Assembly (NCBI GenBank): GCA_046262415.1 | Contig: JBHEMU010000009.1 | Span: 1-12,418, forward strand | Direction: 5' to 3' | Length of the DNA stretch: 12,418 nucleotides | Source: JACDAS01 sp046262415 | GTDB taxonomy: Bacteria; Actinomycetota; Thermoleophilia; Gaiellales; Gaiellaceae | Part shown: positions 1 through 7,512 of the stretch, piece by piece | Position numbering within the stretch: position 1 is the first letter of the stretch | Layout: each line of letters starts with the position of its first letter | Notes under the pieces: generated by a model | What the model saw: only the letters and a program-made list of their open reading frames with translations | Told to the model about the DNA's origin: nothing | The model's database searches: none | Program-made: the position numbers and the translations under genes

Positions 1-140
1 GGGCAAGCCCGCGCTCCTGAGGTCGGCGTCGCAAGCGACGCCTGGGAGCGTGGTCTCTACCCGGATGCGCTCGTGCGGTCGGCTCAGACGGAGCACGGGC
101 AAGCCCGCGCTCCTGAGGTCGGCGTCGCAAGCGACGCCTA
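1..140. repeat. Element A: tandem array of a ~97-bp hairpin repeat (right end)
   Basis: Bases 1-42 recur exactly at 98-139, giving a tandem period of 97 bp; the array probably continues left of the window. Each unit has two hairpins. One is at 90-113: a 24-nt inverted repeat with a GGAGC/GCTCC stem, one mismatch and a CGGGC/GCCCG tip, with outer CTCA/TGAG pairs extending it. The other is at 121-138, GGCGTCGC-AA-GCGACGCC, a perfect 8-bp inverted repeat. The smaller GGT/ACC hairpin near 51-60 also pairs in the other copy, where it is GGGT/ACCC. The rpmF stop codon (138-140) sits at the edge of the second hairpin, so rpmF transcripts run straight into it. There is no U-tract, so it is not a standard terminator. 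It looks like a REP- or MITE-type dispersed repeat; no coding potential is evident. Confidence 0.85.
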
Positions 141-326
141 CGGCGCGGCTGAGGGCAGCGGCTCGACGTCGCGGCCGCGATACGTCTTGCAGGTCGGGCA
201 CACGTGGTGGGGCCGCGTGGGCTGGCCGCAGTTCGGGCAGACGTTCACCCGCGGAGCTTCGAGCCGGTGCTGCGCACGCCGCTTGTCGCGGCGCGCCTTC
301 GACGTCTTCTTCTTGGGGACGGCCAC
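138..326 (-). CDS. rpmF: 50S ribosomal protein L32
   Basis: This is a structural protein of the large ribosomal subunit. The 62-residue product has the L32 N-terminus MAVPKKKTSKARRDKRR and a zinc ribbon formed by C30-x2-C33 and C43-x2-C46, so it is the zinc-binding form. The length is normal, with a short Pro/Ala tail. The start is GTG at 326 with no clear Shine-Dalgarno; a TATCAT hexamer 11 nt upstream may be its own -10 box. It follows the DUF177 gene by 28 nt in the same direction, a linkage common in bacteria. Its TAG stop coincides with the start of element A. Identity is certain; only the promoter is inferred. Confidence 0.97.
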   Translation of the reverse strand: MAVPKKKTSKARRDKRRAQHRLEAPRVNVCPNCGQPTRPHHVCPTCKTYRGRDVEPLPSAAP

Positions 327-337
327 GGCGGGCGCGA

Positions 338-343
338 ATGATA
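338..343 (-). promoter_or_regulatory. Possible -10 box for rpmF
   Basis: Reading on the minus strand, TATCAT lies 11 nt before the GTG of rpmF, in the 28-nt gap after the DUF177 gene. It matches the TANNNT consensus. No convincing -35 is visible, and rpmF could equally be co-transcribed from upstream. Confidence 0.3.
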
Positions 344-354
344 GCGGTCGGGTC

Positions 355-870
355 CTACCGGAGCTGCTCGCGCAACTCCGCGAGCGCGGCCCAGCGAGAG
401 TCGACCTCGGCCTCCTCGTGCACGTGCGGCTCCCGGTTCAAGTCGCGCCCGCAGACCGGGCAGAGCCCGGCGCAGTCGGGGCGGCAGAGGATCTTCTCCG
501 GGAGGGCGAGCACCAGCGCGTCGCGTGCCCACGAGCCGAGGTCGATCCGGCCGTCCACCAGGTAGGGCGTGCGCAGCTCGTCCGAGTCGCCGGGATTCGT
601 CGCCTGGTACTCGCGGGCCCGGATCGGCAGGTCGACGACGGCGTCGGCCAGGCACCGGTAGCAGGGGCCGTGGAGCCGCCCGGCGAACGCGAGGGCGAAC
701 ACCTGCCCCGTGGCCGCCTGCGTCACGGTCAGCCCCGCCTCGACGCGCTCCGGCACCGGCAGGTAGCGCTGGCCGCCGATCGTCAGCGGCTCCAACGCGA
801 CCTCGACCGCCTCCCGGTGCTCCTCTCCCGACCGCAGCCGCGCCGAGCGCAGGTCGAACCACGAGCGCAC
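355..870 (-). CDS. DUF177 / YceD family protein, large-subunit assembly linked
   Basis: The 171-residue product belongs to the DUF177 (YceD) family, which is almost always encoded just upstream of rpmF and has been implicated in 23S rRNA accumulation and ribosome biogenesis. Visible features are an N-terminal beta-rich part, a C70-x2-C73 pair in a GPCYRCL segment, and the diagnostic C-terminal cysteine cluster C129-x3-C133-x3-C137-x2-C140 (CRPDCAGLCPVCGRDLN), probably binding zinc. The tail ends in an RWAALAELREQL helix typical of the family. The start is GTG at 870, with no Shine-Dalgarno but a TACGCT hexamer 6 nt upstream, suggesting a leaderless message. The EamA transporter gene ends 30 nt before it. 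The family call is sure; the exact molecular role is not settled. Confidence 0.93.
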   Translation of the reverse strand: MRSWFDLRSARLRSGEEHREAVEVALEPLTIGGQRYLPVPERVEAGLTVTQAATGQVFALAFAGRLHGPCYRCLADAVVDLPIRAREYQATNPGDSDELRTPYLVDGRIDLGSWARDALVLALPEKILCRPDCAGLCPVCGRDLNREPHVHEEAEVDSRWAALAELREQLR

Positions 871-876
871 ACGGCC

Positions 877-882
877 AGCGTA
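877..882 (-). promoter_or_regulatory. Predicted -10 box for a leaderless DUF177-rpmF transcript
   Basis: On the minus strand the sequence is GTACGCT, then six bases, then the GTG start. This puts the expected transcription start on or next to the start codon. The same arrangement occurs at rsmD and ribE (GTACCCT, seven bases, GTG). No good -35 is seen. Confidence 0.5.
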
Positions 883-900
883 CCAACGGGTAGGAGGCGT

Positions 901-1839
901 CTACCGCGCCCTGGCCGGGGCAGCCGCACTCGCCTGCGGCCGCCGCGCCGAGTCGACCGGCCGCGCGCTGACGATCAGCACCACAGCCGTCAGGATCATC
1001 GCGCCGGCCACGATCGTCCGCGGGCCGATCGGCTCGTTCTCGATCGCCCAGCCGAGGCAGACCGCGACGACGGGGTTGACGTAGGCGTAGGTCGAGACCA
1101 GCGCGGTCGAGGTCGACCGCAGCAGCCAGATGTAGGCGCTGAAGGCGACCAGGGAGCCGAAGACGATCAGGTAGGCGAGGGCCAGGATCGACTGCGTCGA
1201 GACGTGGTCGATCCGCCCGGGCTCGCCGAGGACGAGCGCGATCACGGCGAACATGGCGCCGCCAGCGAGCATCTGCATCGAGGCCCCCACGAGCGGCTGC
1301 TTCGGCAGCGGCGCGGTGCGCGAGTAGAGCGACCCGGCCGACCAGGCGATCGCGGAGAGCAGGAGTGCCCCAGCCCCCGCGACATCGAGGCGGTCGGGCC
1401 CGGTCGGACCCGCGAGCAGGCCCGCGCCCGCGAGCCCGACCAGCAGCCCGGCGACCGACGTCCCGTTCAGGCGCTGCCCGTACGCGGCGCGGTCGAACAG
1501 CGCCATCCAGAGCGGCACCGTCGCGATGATCAGCGAGCTGACGCCCGTGTCGACGCGAGTCTCGGCCCACGCGACGCCGCCGTTTCCGACCAGGAGCAGG
1601 AGTCCGCCGACCACGGCCGCGGCGCGCCACTGCCGCCAGCCCGGGCGCCCGCCCGGCTGGCCGCGCCGGGTCGTCCAGAGGTACAGCAGCGCGCCCGCGA
1701 TCAGGAAGCGGAGCGCACCCATCGTGAAGACCGGGATCGTCCGGATCGCGAGCAGGATGCCGAGGTACGTCGACCCCCAGACGACGTACACGATCGCGAG
1801 GGCGCCCCACACGCGGGGGCCGCGCCCGCGAAGGATCAC
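901..1839 (-). CDS. EamA/DMT-family transporter, YedA-like exporter
   Basis: The 312-residue inner-membrane protein is of the drug/metabolite transporter superfamily. It has two tandem EamA repeats and about ten hydrophobic helices. The first helix carries the signature VYVVWGSTYLGI, followed by a TMGALRFLIAGALLYL segment, both typical of YedA/PecM-like exporters; the second repeat contains SLVAFSAYIWLL and YAYVNPVVAVCLGW. The length matches the family (~300). Substrates in this family include amino acids and other metabolites, and cannot be told from sequence. The start is GTG at 1839; GTG at 1809 is a possible alternative. The first start lies 5 bp from the end of the inverted element A copy and has no clear Shine-Dalgarno. 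The gene is in the DUF177-rpmF direction, ending 30 nt before it. Confidence 0.9.
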   Translation of the reverse strand: MILRGRGPRVWGALAIVYVVWGSTYLGILLAIRTIPVFTMGALRFLIAGALLYLWTTRRGQPGGRPGWRQWRAAAVVGGLLLLVGNGGVAWAETRVDTGVSSLIIATVPLWMALFDRAAYGQRLNGTSVAGLLVGLAGAGLLAGPTGPDRLDVAGAGALLLSAIAWSAGSLYSRTAPLPKQPLVGASMQMLAGGAMFAVIALVLGEPGRIDHVSTQSILALAYLIVFGSLVAFSAYIWLLRSTSTALVSTYAYVNPVVAVCLGWAIENEPIGPRTIVAGAMILTAVVLIVSARPVDSARRPQASAAAPARAR

Positions 1840-1843
1840 GTGC

Positions 1844-1947
1844 CTAGGCGGTCGCTTGCGACGCCGAGCTCAGGAGCGCGGGCTTGCCCGTGCTCCGTCT
1901 GAGCCGACCGCACGAGCGAATCCGGGTACAGACCCACGCTCCCTAGG
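1844..1947 (-). repeat. Element A: single inverted copy
   Basis: Read on the minus strand, this segment matches bases ~41-140 with about five differences over ~100 bp. It keeps the CGGGC/GCCCG hairpin and the one around GGCGTCGC. CCTAGG occurs at both ends (1843-1848 and 1942-1947), which could be a target duplication or part of the unit. The element ends 5 bp before the transporter start codon and contains the TAG stop of the small open frame at 1943-2077. Because it is inverted relative to the array at 1-140, the two copies bracket the transporter-DUF177-rpmF block. Confidence 0.85.
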
Positions 1948-2077
1948 AGCGCGGGGCCCCGGGCCACCAGCCGCGCCGGTCGCGGTCGTCGAGGTCGCGC
2001 CGGTCGTGCTGCAGCGCCGAGGCGGCGAGAGCCGCGAGCACCGCGGGGACGATGAGGATCAGGTTCATCATCGACAT
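1943..2077 (-). CDS. Possible small single-pass membrane protein, 44 residues
   Basis: I do not recognise a family. The frame from ATG at 2077 (or 2071/2068) encodes MSMMNLILIVPAVLAALAAS, one hydrophobic helix, then a strongly charged tail (HDRRDLDDRDRR) ending GWWPGAPRS. That plan, a helix with a short charged cytoplasmic tail, is seen in many small actinobacterial membrane peptides. It is divergent from the LysR gene with a 64-bp gap, so LysR control is conceivable. Against it: weak ribosome binding (only AGAG near the start), small size and no homology evidence. Its TAG stop lies in element A. Confidence 0.35.
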   Translation of the reverse strand: MSMMNLILIVPAVLAALAASALQHDRRDLDDRDRRGWWPGAPRS

Positions 2078-2124
2078 CAACGCTCTAAGTGTGCGGATCG
2101 TGATACCATTAGCGCAAGTCGTGT

Positions 2125-2130
2125 TAGAGT
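2125..2130 (+). promoter_or_regulatory. Possible -10 box for the LysR gene
   Basis: TAGAGT lies 11 nt before the ATG at 2142. It is inside the most AT-rich stretch of the window (about 2085-2160), which also separates the divergent small open frame. TGATAC 18 nt further upstream is a weak -35 candidate. LysR proteins often bind such divergent gaps, but no clean T-N11-A palindrome was confirmed. Confidence 0.3.
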
Positions 2131-2141
2131 TCGAGACGATC

Positions 2142-3080
2142 ATGCACGCTGATCATTGGCACGGGCTCGAGCTGCGTCACCTGGTCGCGCTGAAGGCGAT
2201 CGACTCCGAGGGTTCCTTCGGCCGCGCGGCGACGAGGCTCGGCTACACGCAGTCGGCGATCAGCCAGCAGATCGCGACGCTCGAGCGCATCGTCGGCACC
2301 CGGCTGCTGGAACGCCCAGGAGGGCCCCGCGCCGTCTCGCTCACGGAGGCCGGGCGCCGGCTCCTGCGCCACGCGGACGGGATCACCGCCCGGCTCCAGG
2401 CCGCCCAGGCCGACCTCGCGGCGCTGGCCGAGGGCGTCGCCGGCCCCCTGCGCATCGGCACCTACCAGAGCGTCGGCGCGCGCATCCTGCCCACGCTGCT
2501 TCGCCGCTTCACCGGGGAGTGGCCGCAGGTGGAGATCGAGCTGCAGGAGTCGGCCGACGACACCGAGCTCCTCGCCCTGGTCGAGAGCGGCGCGCTCGAC
2601 CTCACGTTCACGATGCTGCCGATCCAGCCCGGCCCGTTCGAGTCCGCCGAGCTGATGCGCGACCCGTACGTGCTGGTCGTGCCCGCCGACTCGCCGCTCG
2701 CCCGGCGCGAGCGGCCGCCGACGCCGCGGGAGCTCGCGGAGCTGCCGCTGATCGGCCACCGCGTCTGCCGCAGCCTCGAGGCGATCCTGGAGGTGCTGCG
2801 AGCGTCTGGCCGCGAGCCGCGGATCGTCTTCCGCTCCGACGACAACGGCACCGTCCAGGGAGTGGTGGCCGCGGGGATGGGCGTCGCGCTCGTGCCCCGG
2901 CTGGCCGTCGACGAGGACGACGAGCGGGTCGCCGTGATCGAGGTCGACGAGCGCATCCCGCCGCGCCTGATCGGGATCGCCTGGCACCGCGACCGCGAGC
3001 TGGCCCGCGCGGCCGAGGCGTTCGTCGGTGAGGCCCGGGCGCTCTGCCGGGCGTTCGCGCCCGAGCACGTGGCGGCCTAG
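2142..3080 (+). CDS. LysR-family transcriptional regulator
   Basis: The 312-residue product is a typical LysR regulator. An N-terminal winged helix-turn-helix occupies about residues 8-68, with SFGRAATRLGYTQSAISQQI as the recognition region and LERIVGTRLLERPGGPR as the wing. A coiled linker follows (~70-95) and then a periplasmic-binding-protein-like effector domain (~97-305) starting at GPLRIGTYQSVGARILP. The length is standard. ATG at 2142 is preferred because upstream in-frame residues do not fit the family; GAGA just upstream is a modest ribosome site. It is the only intact plus-strand gene, divergent from the small membrane frame and the transporter, and convergent with the lipoprotein gene (2-bp gap between stops). 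A role in controlling the transporter is plausible inference. The effector is unknown. Confidence 0.93.
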   Translation: MHADHWHGLELRHLVALKAIDSEGSFGRAATRLGYTQSAISQQIATLERIVGTRLLERPGGPRAVSLTEAGRRLLRHADGITARLQAAQADLAALAEGVAGPLRIGTYQSVGARILPTLLRRFTGEWPQVEIELQESADDTELLALVESGALDLTFTMLPIQPGPFESAELMRDPYVLVVPADSPLARRERPPTPRELAELPLIGHRVCRSLEAILEVLRASGREPRIVFRSDDNGTVQGVVAAGMGVALVPRLAVDEDDERVAVIEVDERIPPRLIGIAWHRDRELARAAEAFVGEARALCRAFAPEHVAA

Positions 3081-3082
3081 GC

Positions 3083-3637
3083 TCAGTCAGCCGGACAGGG
3101 CGGTGGGGGTGCCGCCCCAACGAGTCGAGAGTGGCTGATCGGGCTGCACTGGTCCAGGCTCTGGCCGGAGGCCACCATGCCGCCGGCGGACCAATTCCCG
3201 GCTACCCAGGCGAAGCGACCGTGTTCGTCGAGCAGTTCGACGAACGCGAAACCATTCCGATACCCGATCTTCTCGAGGAACCCTCGCAGCTCATGCTTCA
3301 TGTACGAAGCAGGATCGGCGGCTGCGAGCGTCACAACGGGACCGTGCTCGCCTTCGCCCATCGCGAGCACGGTGACGTCGAGCGCACGAGCCCCGCTCGC
3401 GCTGGCAGCTCGCTCGACCTTCCGCACGAGAGCGGGATCGTCGACTCGGCGTGCCGTCTGTTCGAAGTGCTGCTCGAGCGCCATCAGCCAGAGGAGCCTC
3501 CCGTTGCGGGCCCTGGCATCGCCGGCATCGATGGGCGGCGGCGCGAGCTGCCGCGCGGCTTCGCCGCCGCAGCCCGCCAGCGCGAGCGCCAACCCCACGA
3601 TGGCCAGGCTTCTGATCGCGCGACTCGGGTCCGGCAA
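3083..3637 (-). CDS. Lipoprotein of unknown function
   Basis: No family is recognised. From TTG at 3637 the product is 184 residues, with a short basic N-region, a hydrophobic core (LAIVGLALAL) and a lipobox L20-A-G-C23, so it should be lipidated at C23 and anchored on the outer face of the membrane. The mature part starts with a Pro-rich spacer. A mixed alpha/beta domain follows, including HFEQTARRVDDPALVRKVER, VTVLAMGEGEHGPVVTLAA and FAFVELLDEHGRFAWVAGNW. The TTG start is chosen because GAGG lies 5 nt upstream and no ATG or GTG fits. It starts 17 nt after the SepIVA-like gene, so is probably co-transcribed with it, and it converges on the LysR gene. The envelope location suits a partner of a septation gene, but that is only inference. 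Confidence 0.8.
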   Translation of the reverse strand: MPDPSRAIRSLAIVGLALALAGCGGEAARQLAPPPIDAGDARARNGRLLWLMALEQHFEQTARRVDDPALVRKVERAASASGARALDVTVLAMGEGEHGPVVTLAAADPASYMKHELRGFLEKIGYRNGFAFVELLDEHGRFAWVAGNWSAGGMVASGQSLDQCSPISHSRLVGAAPPPPCPAD

Positions 3638-3654
3638 ACGGGCCTCGATCGCTC

Positions 3655-4161
3655 CTAGTACGCCGCTGCCTGCTCCTCGTCGCCGTCCATGGCGACGCCG
3701 GCGACGACCGACTCCTGCGAGCGCTCGTGGAGCCGCTCGCGACCGCGCTTGACCGCGCTCAGGAACTTGTCCAGGTTGACCTCGAGCGTCGAGAGGATGC
3801 CGTCGGCCCAGTCCTCCATCTCGAGCCGGGTCTCCCGCGCCGTGCGCCGCGACTCCTCGATGATCTCCTGCGCCTGGCGCTCGGCGATCTTGACGATCTC
3901 CGTCTGCGAGGCCTCGCGCACCGCCTGCTCGCGCGCCTCGCCGAGCAGCCGGTCGCACTCGCGCTTCGCCTCGGCGAGCATCTCCGTCCGCTCCTTGACG
4001 ATCCAGCGCGCCTGCTTGATCTCCTCCGGGATCGTCGCCCGCATCTGGTCGAGGATGTCGTAGATCTCCTCGCGGTCGATCCGCACCTGGTCGGTGAGCG
4101 GCACGGCTTTCGCGTTGTGCACGATGTCGTCGAGCTTGTCGATCAGAACGAGGACGTCCAT
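3655..4161 (-). CDS. SepIVA-like (DivIVA-domain) coiled-coil protein
   Basis: The 168-residue, highly charged, mostly helical protein resembles mycobacterial SepIVA (Rv2927c), a DivIVA-like septation factor. Matching features, from memory of that family, are the N-terminal LIDKLDDIVHNAKAVPLT segment, the IYDILDQMRATIPEEIKQAR helix, the AEAKRECDRLL coiled coil, and the C-terminal LDKFLSAVKRGRERL. The coiled coil is shorter than in mycobacteria (~245 residues). SepIVA also lies next to the DUF177 gene in mycobacteria, which supports the call, though here they are separated by a LysR/transporter insertion. Start ATG at 4161 has a good GGAGAG ribosome site. It is 12 nt downstream of coaD and 17 nt upstream of the lipoprotein gene. 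F-type ATPase subunit-b-like matches would be a coiled-coil artefact. Confidence 0.82.
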   Translation of the reverse strand: MDVLVLIDKLDDIVHNAKAVPLTDQVRIDREEIYDILDQMRATIPEEIKQARWIVKERTEMLAEAKRECDRLLGEAREQAVREASQTEIVKIAERQAQEIIEESRRTARETRLEMEDWADGILSTLEVNLDKFLSAVKRGRERLHERSQESVVAGVAMDGDEEQAAAY

Positions 4162-4173
4162 GTCTCTCCAAGT

Positions 4174-4700
<527 letters not shown>

Positions 4701-4704
<4 letters not shown>

Positions 4705-5237
4705 GCGTGCTCGAAGAGGGTCACGCGCGCGGAGCCGTAGCGCCGGGTGGTGCGGAGAGCGAGGGGAAGCTCCGGCTCGTGCCTCGCCGGGGTCTCCACG
4801 ACCAGCAGGCCGGTGTCGGCGAGGACGGCGGGGAGGTAGGTCGCCAGCGGCGTCTGCAAGGACGGAAAGGACTCGTACGGCGGGTCGGCGAGCACGAGAT
4901 CGTACCGCCTGCCCGCGCCGGCATCGGCGGCGAGAGCGCGGAGGGCGTCCGAGCAGAGGACGGTCGCCTGGGTCAGGTTGAGCTTCTCCAGGTTGCGCTC
5001 GATCGCCCGGCACGCCTCGCGATCGGACTCGACGAAGACGGCGTGGGCGGCGCCCCGCGAGAGCGCCTCGAGACCCATCGCGCCCGAGCCGGCGAAGAGG
5101 TCGAGTACGGAGGCGTCGTCGATCGGCCCGATCAGGTTGAAGGCCGCCTCGCGGACCCGATCCCCGGTGGGGCGGGTGGTCAGGCCCTTCGGCGCCCCGA
5201 TCCGCTGCCCCCTGCGCGAGCCGGCGATGATCCGCAC
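4701..5237 (-). CDS. rsmD: 16S rRNA (guanine(966)-N2)-methyltransferase RsmD
   Basis: It uses S-adenosylmethionine to methylate N2 of G966 in 16S rRNA on assembled small subunits. The 178-residue product starts RIIAGSRRGQRIGAPKG, the usual RsmD N-terminus, followed by TRPTGDRVREAAFNLI, the SAM motif DLFAGSGAMGLEALSRG (residues 46-62) and the catalytic DPPY (118-121). GTG at 5237 is chosen because translation then begins exactly where the family does, and a GTACCCT box lies 7 nt upstream. An in-frame ATG at 5363 with an AGGA site would add 42 Gly/Pro/Arg-rich residues with no family counterpart. It lies 217 bp after recG, so probably has its own promoter, and overlaps coaD by 4 nt. Confidence 0.93.
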
Positions 5238-5454
5238 GGGCCGCAGGGTACGGGACGGACCAGGCCCGGGGCCAGGCCCGCAGACCGGTCCGACGGGGAC
5301 AGACGCTGGACGAAAGTCCCTGCAGAGGCGCCGGAACCTCTTGGGGCCGCGATCGGCGCCCATCGTCCTTTCGGGACACCGCGAGGGGCCAGGCCCGGAG
5401 ACAGTGTCCGTTCGGGACGGGGCGGCGGCGCGCGCGGCCTCGGCAGACCGGTTG
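5238..5454. repeat. Intergenic palindromic segment between recG and rsmD
   Basis: This 217-bp gap contains three copies of CCAGGCCCG (5260-5268, 5272-5280, 5389-5397). It has two small hairpins with a CGAAAG-like core on one strand or the other: GGAC-GAAA-GTCC at 5308-5319 and GTCC-TTTCG-GGAC at 5365-5377. An AGACAGTGTCC motif is at about 5399-5409. On the minus strand the second hairpin would enclose the AGGA ribosome site of the alternative ATG at 5363. It looks like non-coding palindromic repeat sequence rather than a gene. Confidence 0.6.
5245..5250 (-). promoter_or_regulatory. Predicted -10 box for a leaderless rsmD-coaD transcript
   Basis: The minus strand reads GTACCCT, seven bases, then the GTG of rsmD, identical in box and spacing to ribE. 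The gap after recG is long enough for an independent promoter. No good -35 is visible, and there is no Shine-Dalgarno before this GTG. Confidence 0.5.
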
Positions 5455-7512
5455 CTACGCGGCCACGTCGTGGCCGCCGAAGAACGCGTCCACCTCGTCC
5501 CAGAGCGGGCCCTCGTGGTCGAGCAGCTCCGCCGCCGCGGCCCGCGCCTGCTCCAGCAGGCCTCGGTCGGCGCGGAGCCGCGTGAACCTGAGCTCCGAGA
5601 GACCCGCCTGCCGGCTGCCGAGCAGCTGTCCCTCGCCGCGGAGCTCCAGGTCGCGCTCGGCGAGCTCGAACCCGTCCGTGGTCGCCACGAGCGCCTCGAG
5701 CCGCTCGACGGCCGTGTCGGTCAGCTCCTCCTTCGCTCTGGAGACGAGCAGGCAGTACGACTGCTCCGCGCCGCGCCCCACCCGTCCGCGCAGCTGGTGC
5801 AGCTGCGCCAGCCCGAACCGGTCGGCCTCCTGCACGATCATGATCGTCGCGTTCGGAACGTCGACGCCGACCTCAATCACGGTCGTGGCCACGAGCACGG
5901 CGAGCTCCCCCGCCTTGAAGCGCGCCATCAGCTCTCGGCGGTCGGCCGGGCGGAGGCGGCCGTGGAGCAACCCGACGCGGTAGCTCGCCAGCTCGCCGCG
6001 CCGCAGCCGCTCGGCCTCGACCTCGGCCGCGCGCGCGAGACTCGTCTCGGACTCCTCGATCAGCGGGCAGACGACGTAGGCCTGCCGCCCCGCGTCGAGG
6101 TGCCGGCGAAGCCGCCGGTACGCCTCCCCGCTCCGCTCCCCGGTCACCCAGGCCGTCACGATCGGCTTCCGGCTGGCCGGCGGCTTCGGGATCTCGCTCA
6201 CCCGCAGGTCGCCGTACACGGTCAGCGCGAGGGTGCGCGGGATCGGCGTCGCGGTCATGTGGAGGGTGTGGGGCGAGCGCCCCGCGACGAGCGCGTGCCG
6301 CTGCTCGACGCCGAAGCGGTGCTGCTCGTCGACGACGGCGACGGCGAGGTCGAGCTCGACGCCCTCCTGGATCAGGGCGTGCGTGCCGACGACGATTCCC
6401 GCACCGGCGACGCGGCCTCGCTCTCGTTTCGGCACCGAGCTCGTGAGCAGCGCGCACCGAACCCCGAGCGGCGTGCAGAGCTCGTCGAGGGTGAGGAAGT
6501 GCTGCTCCGCCAGCGTCTCGGTCGGGGCCATCAGTGCCCCTTGACGCCCCGCCTCGACCGCCCGCAGGAGCGCGTAGAGGGCGACGACGGTCTTTCCGGA
6601 GCCGACGTCGCCCTGGAGCAGCCGCTGCATCGGCGTCGGACGGGACAGATCGGCGTCGATCTCCTCGATCGCCTGCTCCTGGCCGGACGTGAGCGTGAAC
6701 GGCAGCTCGAGCCGGTAGCGGGCGGTCAGCTCTCCGGCCGGAGGCAGGGGCGAGGCCTCTGCCCGCTCGCGCTCGCGGCCGAGCCGCAGGAGCCCGAGCT
6801 GGAGGACGAGCAGCTCGTCGAATGCGAGCCGGCGCCTCCCCTCCTCGGCCTCCGCGAGCGTGCGCGGCTGGTGGAGCGCAACGAGCGCGTCGGCCCGTCC
6901 GGGCAATCCCGCGCGCTCCTTCAACACCGCCGGCAGCGGATCGGCCCGGTCGCGCGCATGCTCGAGCGCGGCACCCACGACCTCGCGGAGCTTCTTCGGG
7001 GTCAGCTCCTCGCTCGCGGGGTAGACCGGGGCGAAGTCCGCGGTCGCGGAGACGCCGTCGAGGTCGTACGAGCGGACGTCGAAGCCGTGCCGGCCGAGGC
7101 GCCCGCGCAGGCGCACCCGGGTGCCGGGACGGAGCCTGTCGGCGAGCCAGATCTGGTTGAACCAGACGGCCGCGATCTCGCCGCTGCTGTCGCTGATCCG
7201 CGCCTGGACGATGGCCAGTCGCCGGGACGGGCGGCGCACGGAGGTGCGCACGACCTCGCCCGCGATCGCGACCTCCTCGTCGGCGAGCAGGTCGGCGATC
7301 CGCCGCTCGGGGACGGGCGCCTCGTAGCGGCGCGGCCGGTGCCCCAGGAGATCGCCGACGGTACGCAGGCCGAGCTTCGCCAGGCGCTTCGCCACCTGCG
7401 GGCCGACGCCGTGCACCGACTCGGCCGGGAGCTCGAGCGACTCGGGTTTGGGGCGCCCCCGAGTCGCCGGCCAGGACTCGGGGGGCTCGCCGCCCGCGAA
7501 GGCGCGGATCAT
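5455..7512 (-). CDS. recG: ATP-dependent DNA helicase RecG
   Basis: RecG is a superfamily 2 helicase that remodels stalled forks and Holliday junctions. The 685-residue product has all expected parts: a helix-hairpin-helix-like start (VGPQVAKRLAKLGLRTVGDLL), the OB-fold wedge domain (~75-160), Walker A GDVGSGKT (301-308), Walker B DEQH (395-398), motif III TATPIPRT (420-427), motif VI QLRGRVGRG (573-581) and the C-terminal TRG region (GFELAERDLELRGEGQLLGS). The length is standard. Start ATG at 7512 overlaps the preceding stop in ATGA and has a GGAG ribosome site; upstream in-frame sequence does not resemble RecG. It is cotranscribed after the receiver and 2H genes. Often a DAK-family kinase gene precedes recG; here it is absent. 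Confidence 0.97.
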   Translation of the reverse strand: MIRAFAGGEPPESWPATRGRPKPESLELPAESVHGVGPQVAKRLAKLGLRTVGDLLGHRPRRYEAPVPERRIADLLADEEVAIAGEVVRTSVRRPSRRLAIVQARISDSSGEIAAVWFNQIWLADRLRPGTRVRLRGRLGRHGFDVRSYDLDGVSATADFAPVYPASEELTPKKLREVVGAALEHARDRADPLPAVLKERAGLPGRADALVALHQPRTLAEAEEGRRRLAFDELLVLQLGLLRLGRERERAEASPLPPAGELTARYRLELPFTLTSGQEQAIEEIDADLSRPTPMQRLLQGDVGSGKTVVALYALLRAVEAGRQGALMAPTETLAEQHFLTLDELCTPLGVRCALLTSSVPKRERGRVAGAGIVVGTHALIQEGVELDLAVAVVDEQHRFGVEQRHALVAGRSPHTLHMTATPIPRTLALTVYGDLRVSEIPKPPASRKPIVTAWVTGERSGEAYRRLRRHLDAGRQAYVVCPLIEESETSLARAAEVEAERLRRGELASYRVGLLHGRLRPADRRELMARFKAGELAVLVATTVIEVGVDVPNATIMIVQEADRFGLAQLHQLRGRVGRGAEQSYCLLVSRAKEELTDTAVERLEALVATTDGFELAERDLELRGEGQLLGSRQAGLSELRFTRLRADRGLLEQARAAAAELLDHEGPLWDEVDAFFGGHDVAA

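Noticed and set aside
1..140. CRISPR array
   Set aside because: The repeats are ~97 bp apart with conserved, not variable, sequence between them, and there are no cas genes.
73..1902. A 609-residue plus-strand frame over rpmF, DUF177 and the transporter
   Set aside because: It is antisense to three recognised genes and reads through both element A copies with no motif.
5238..5363. 42-residue N-terminal extension of RsmD from ATG 5363
   Set aside because: It is Gly/Pro/Arg-rich with no family counterpart, while GTG 5237 matches the family start; kept only as an alternative.
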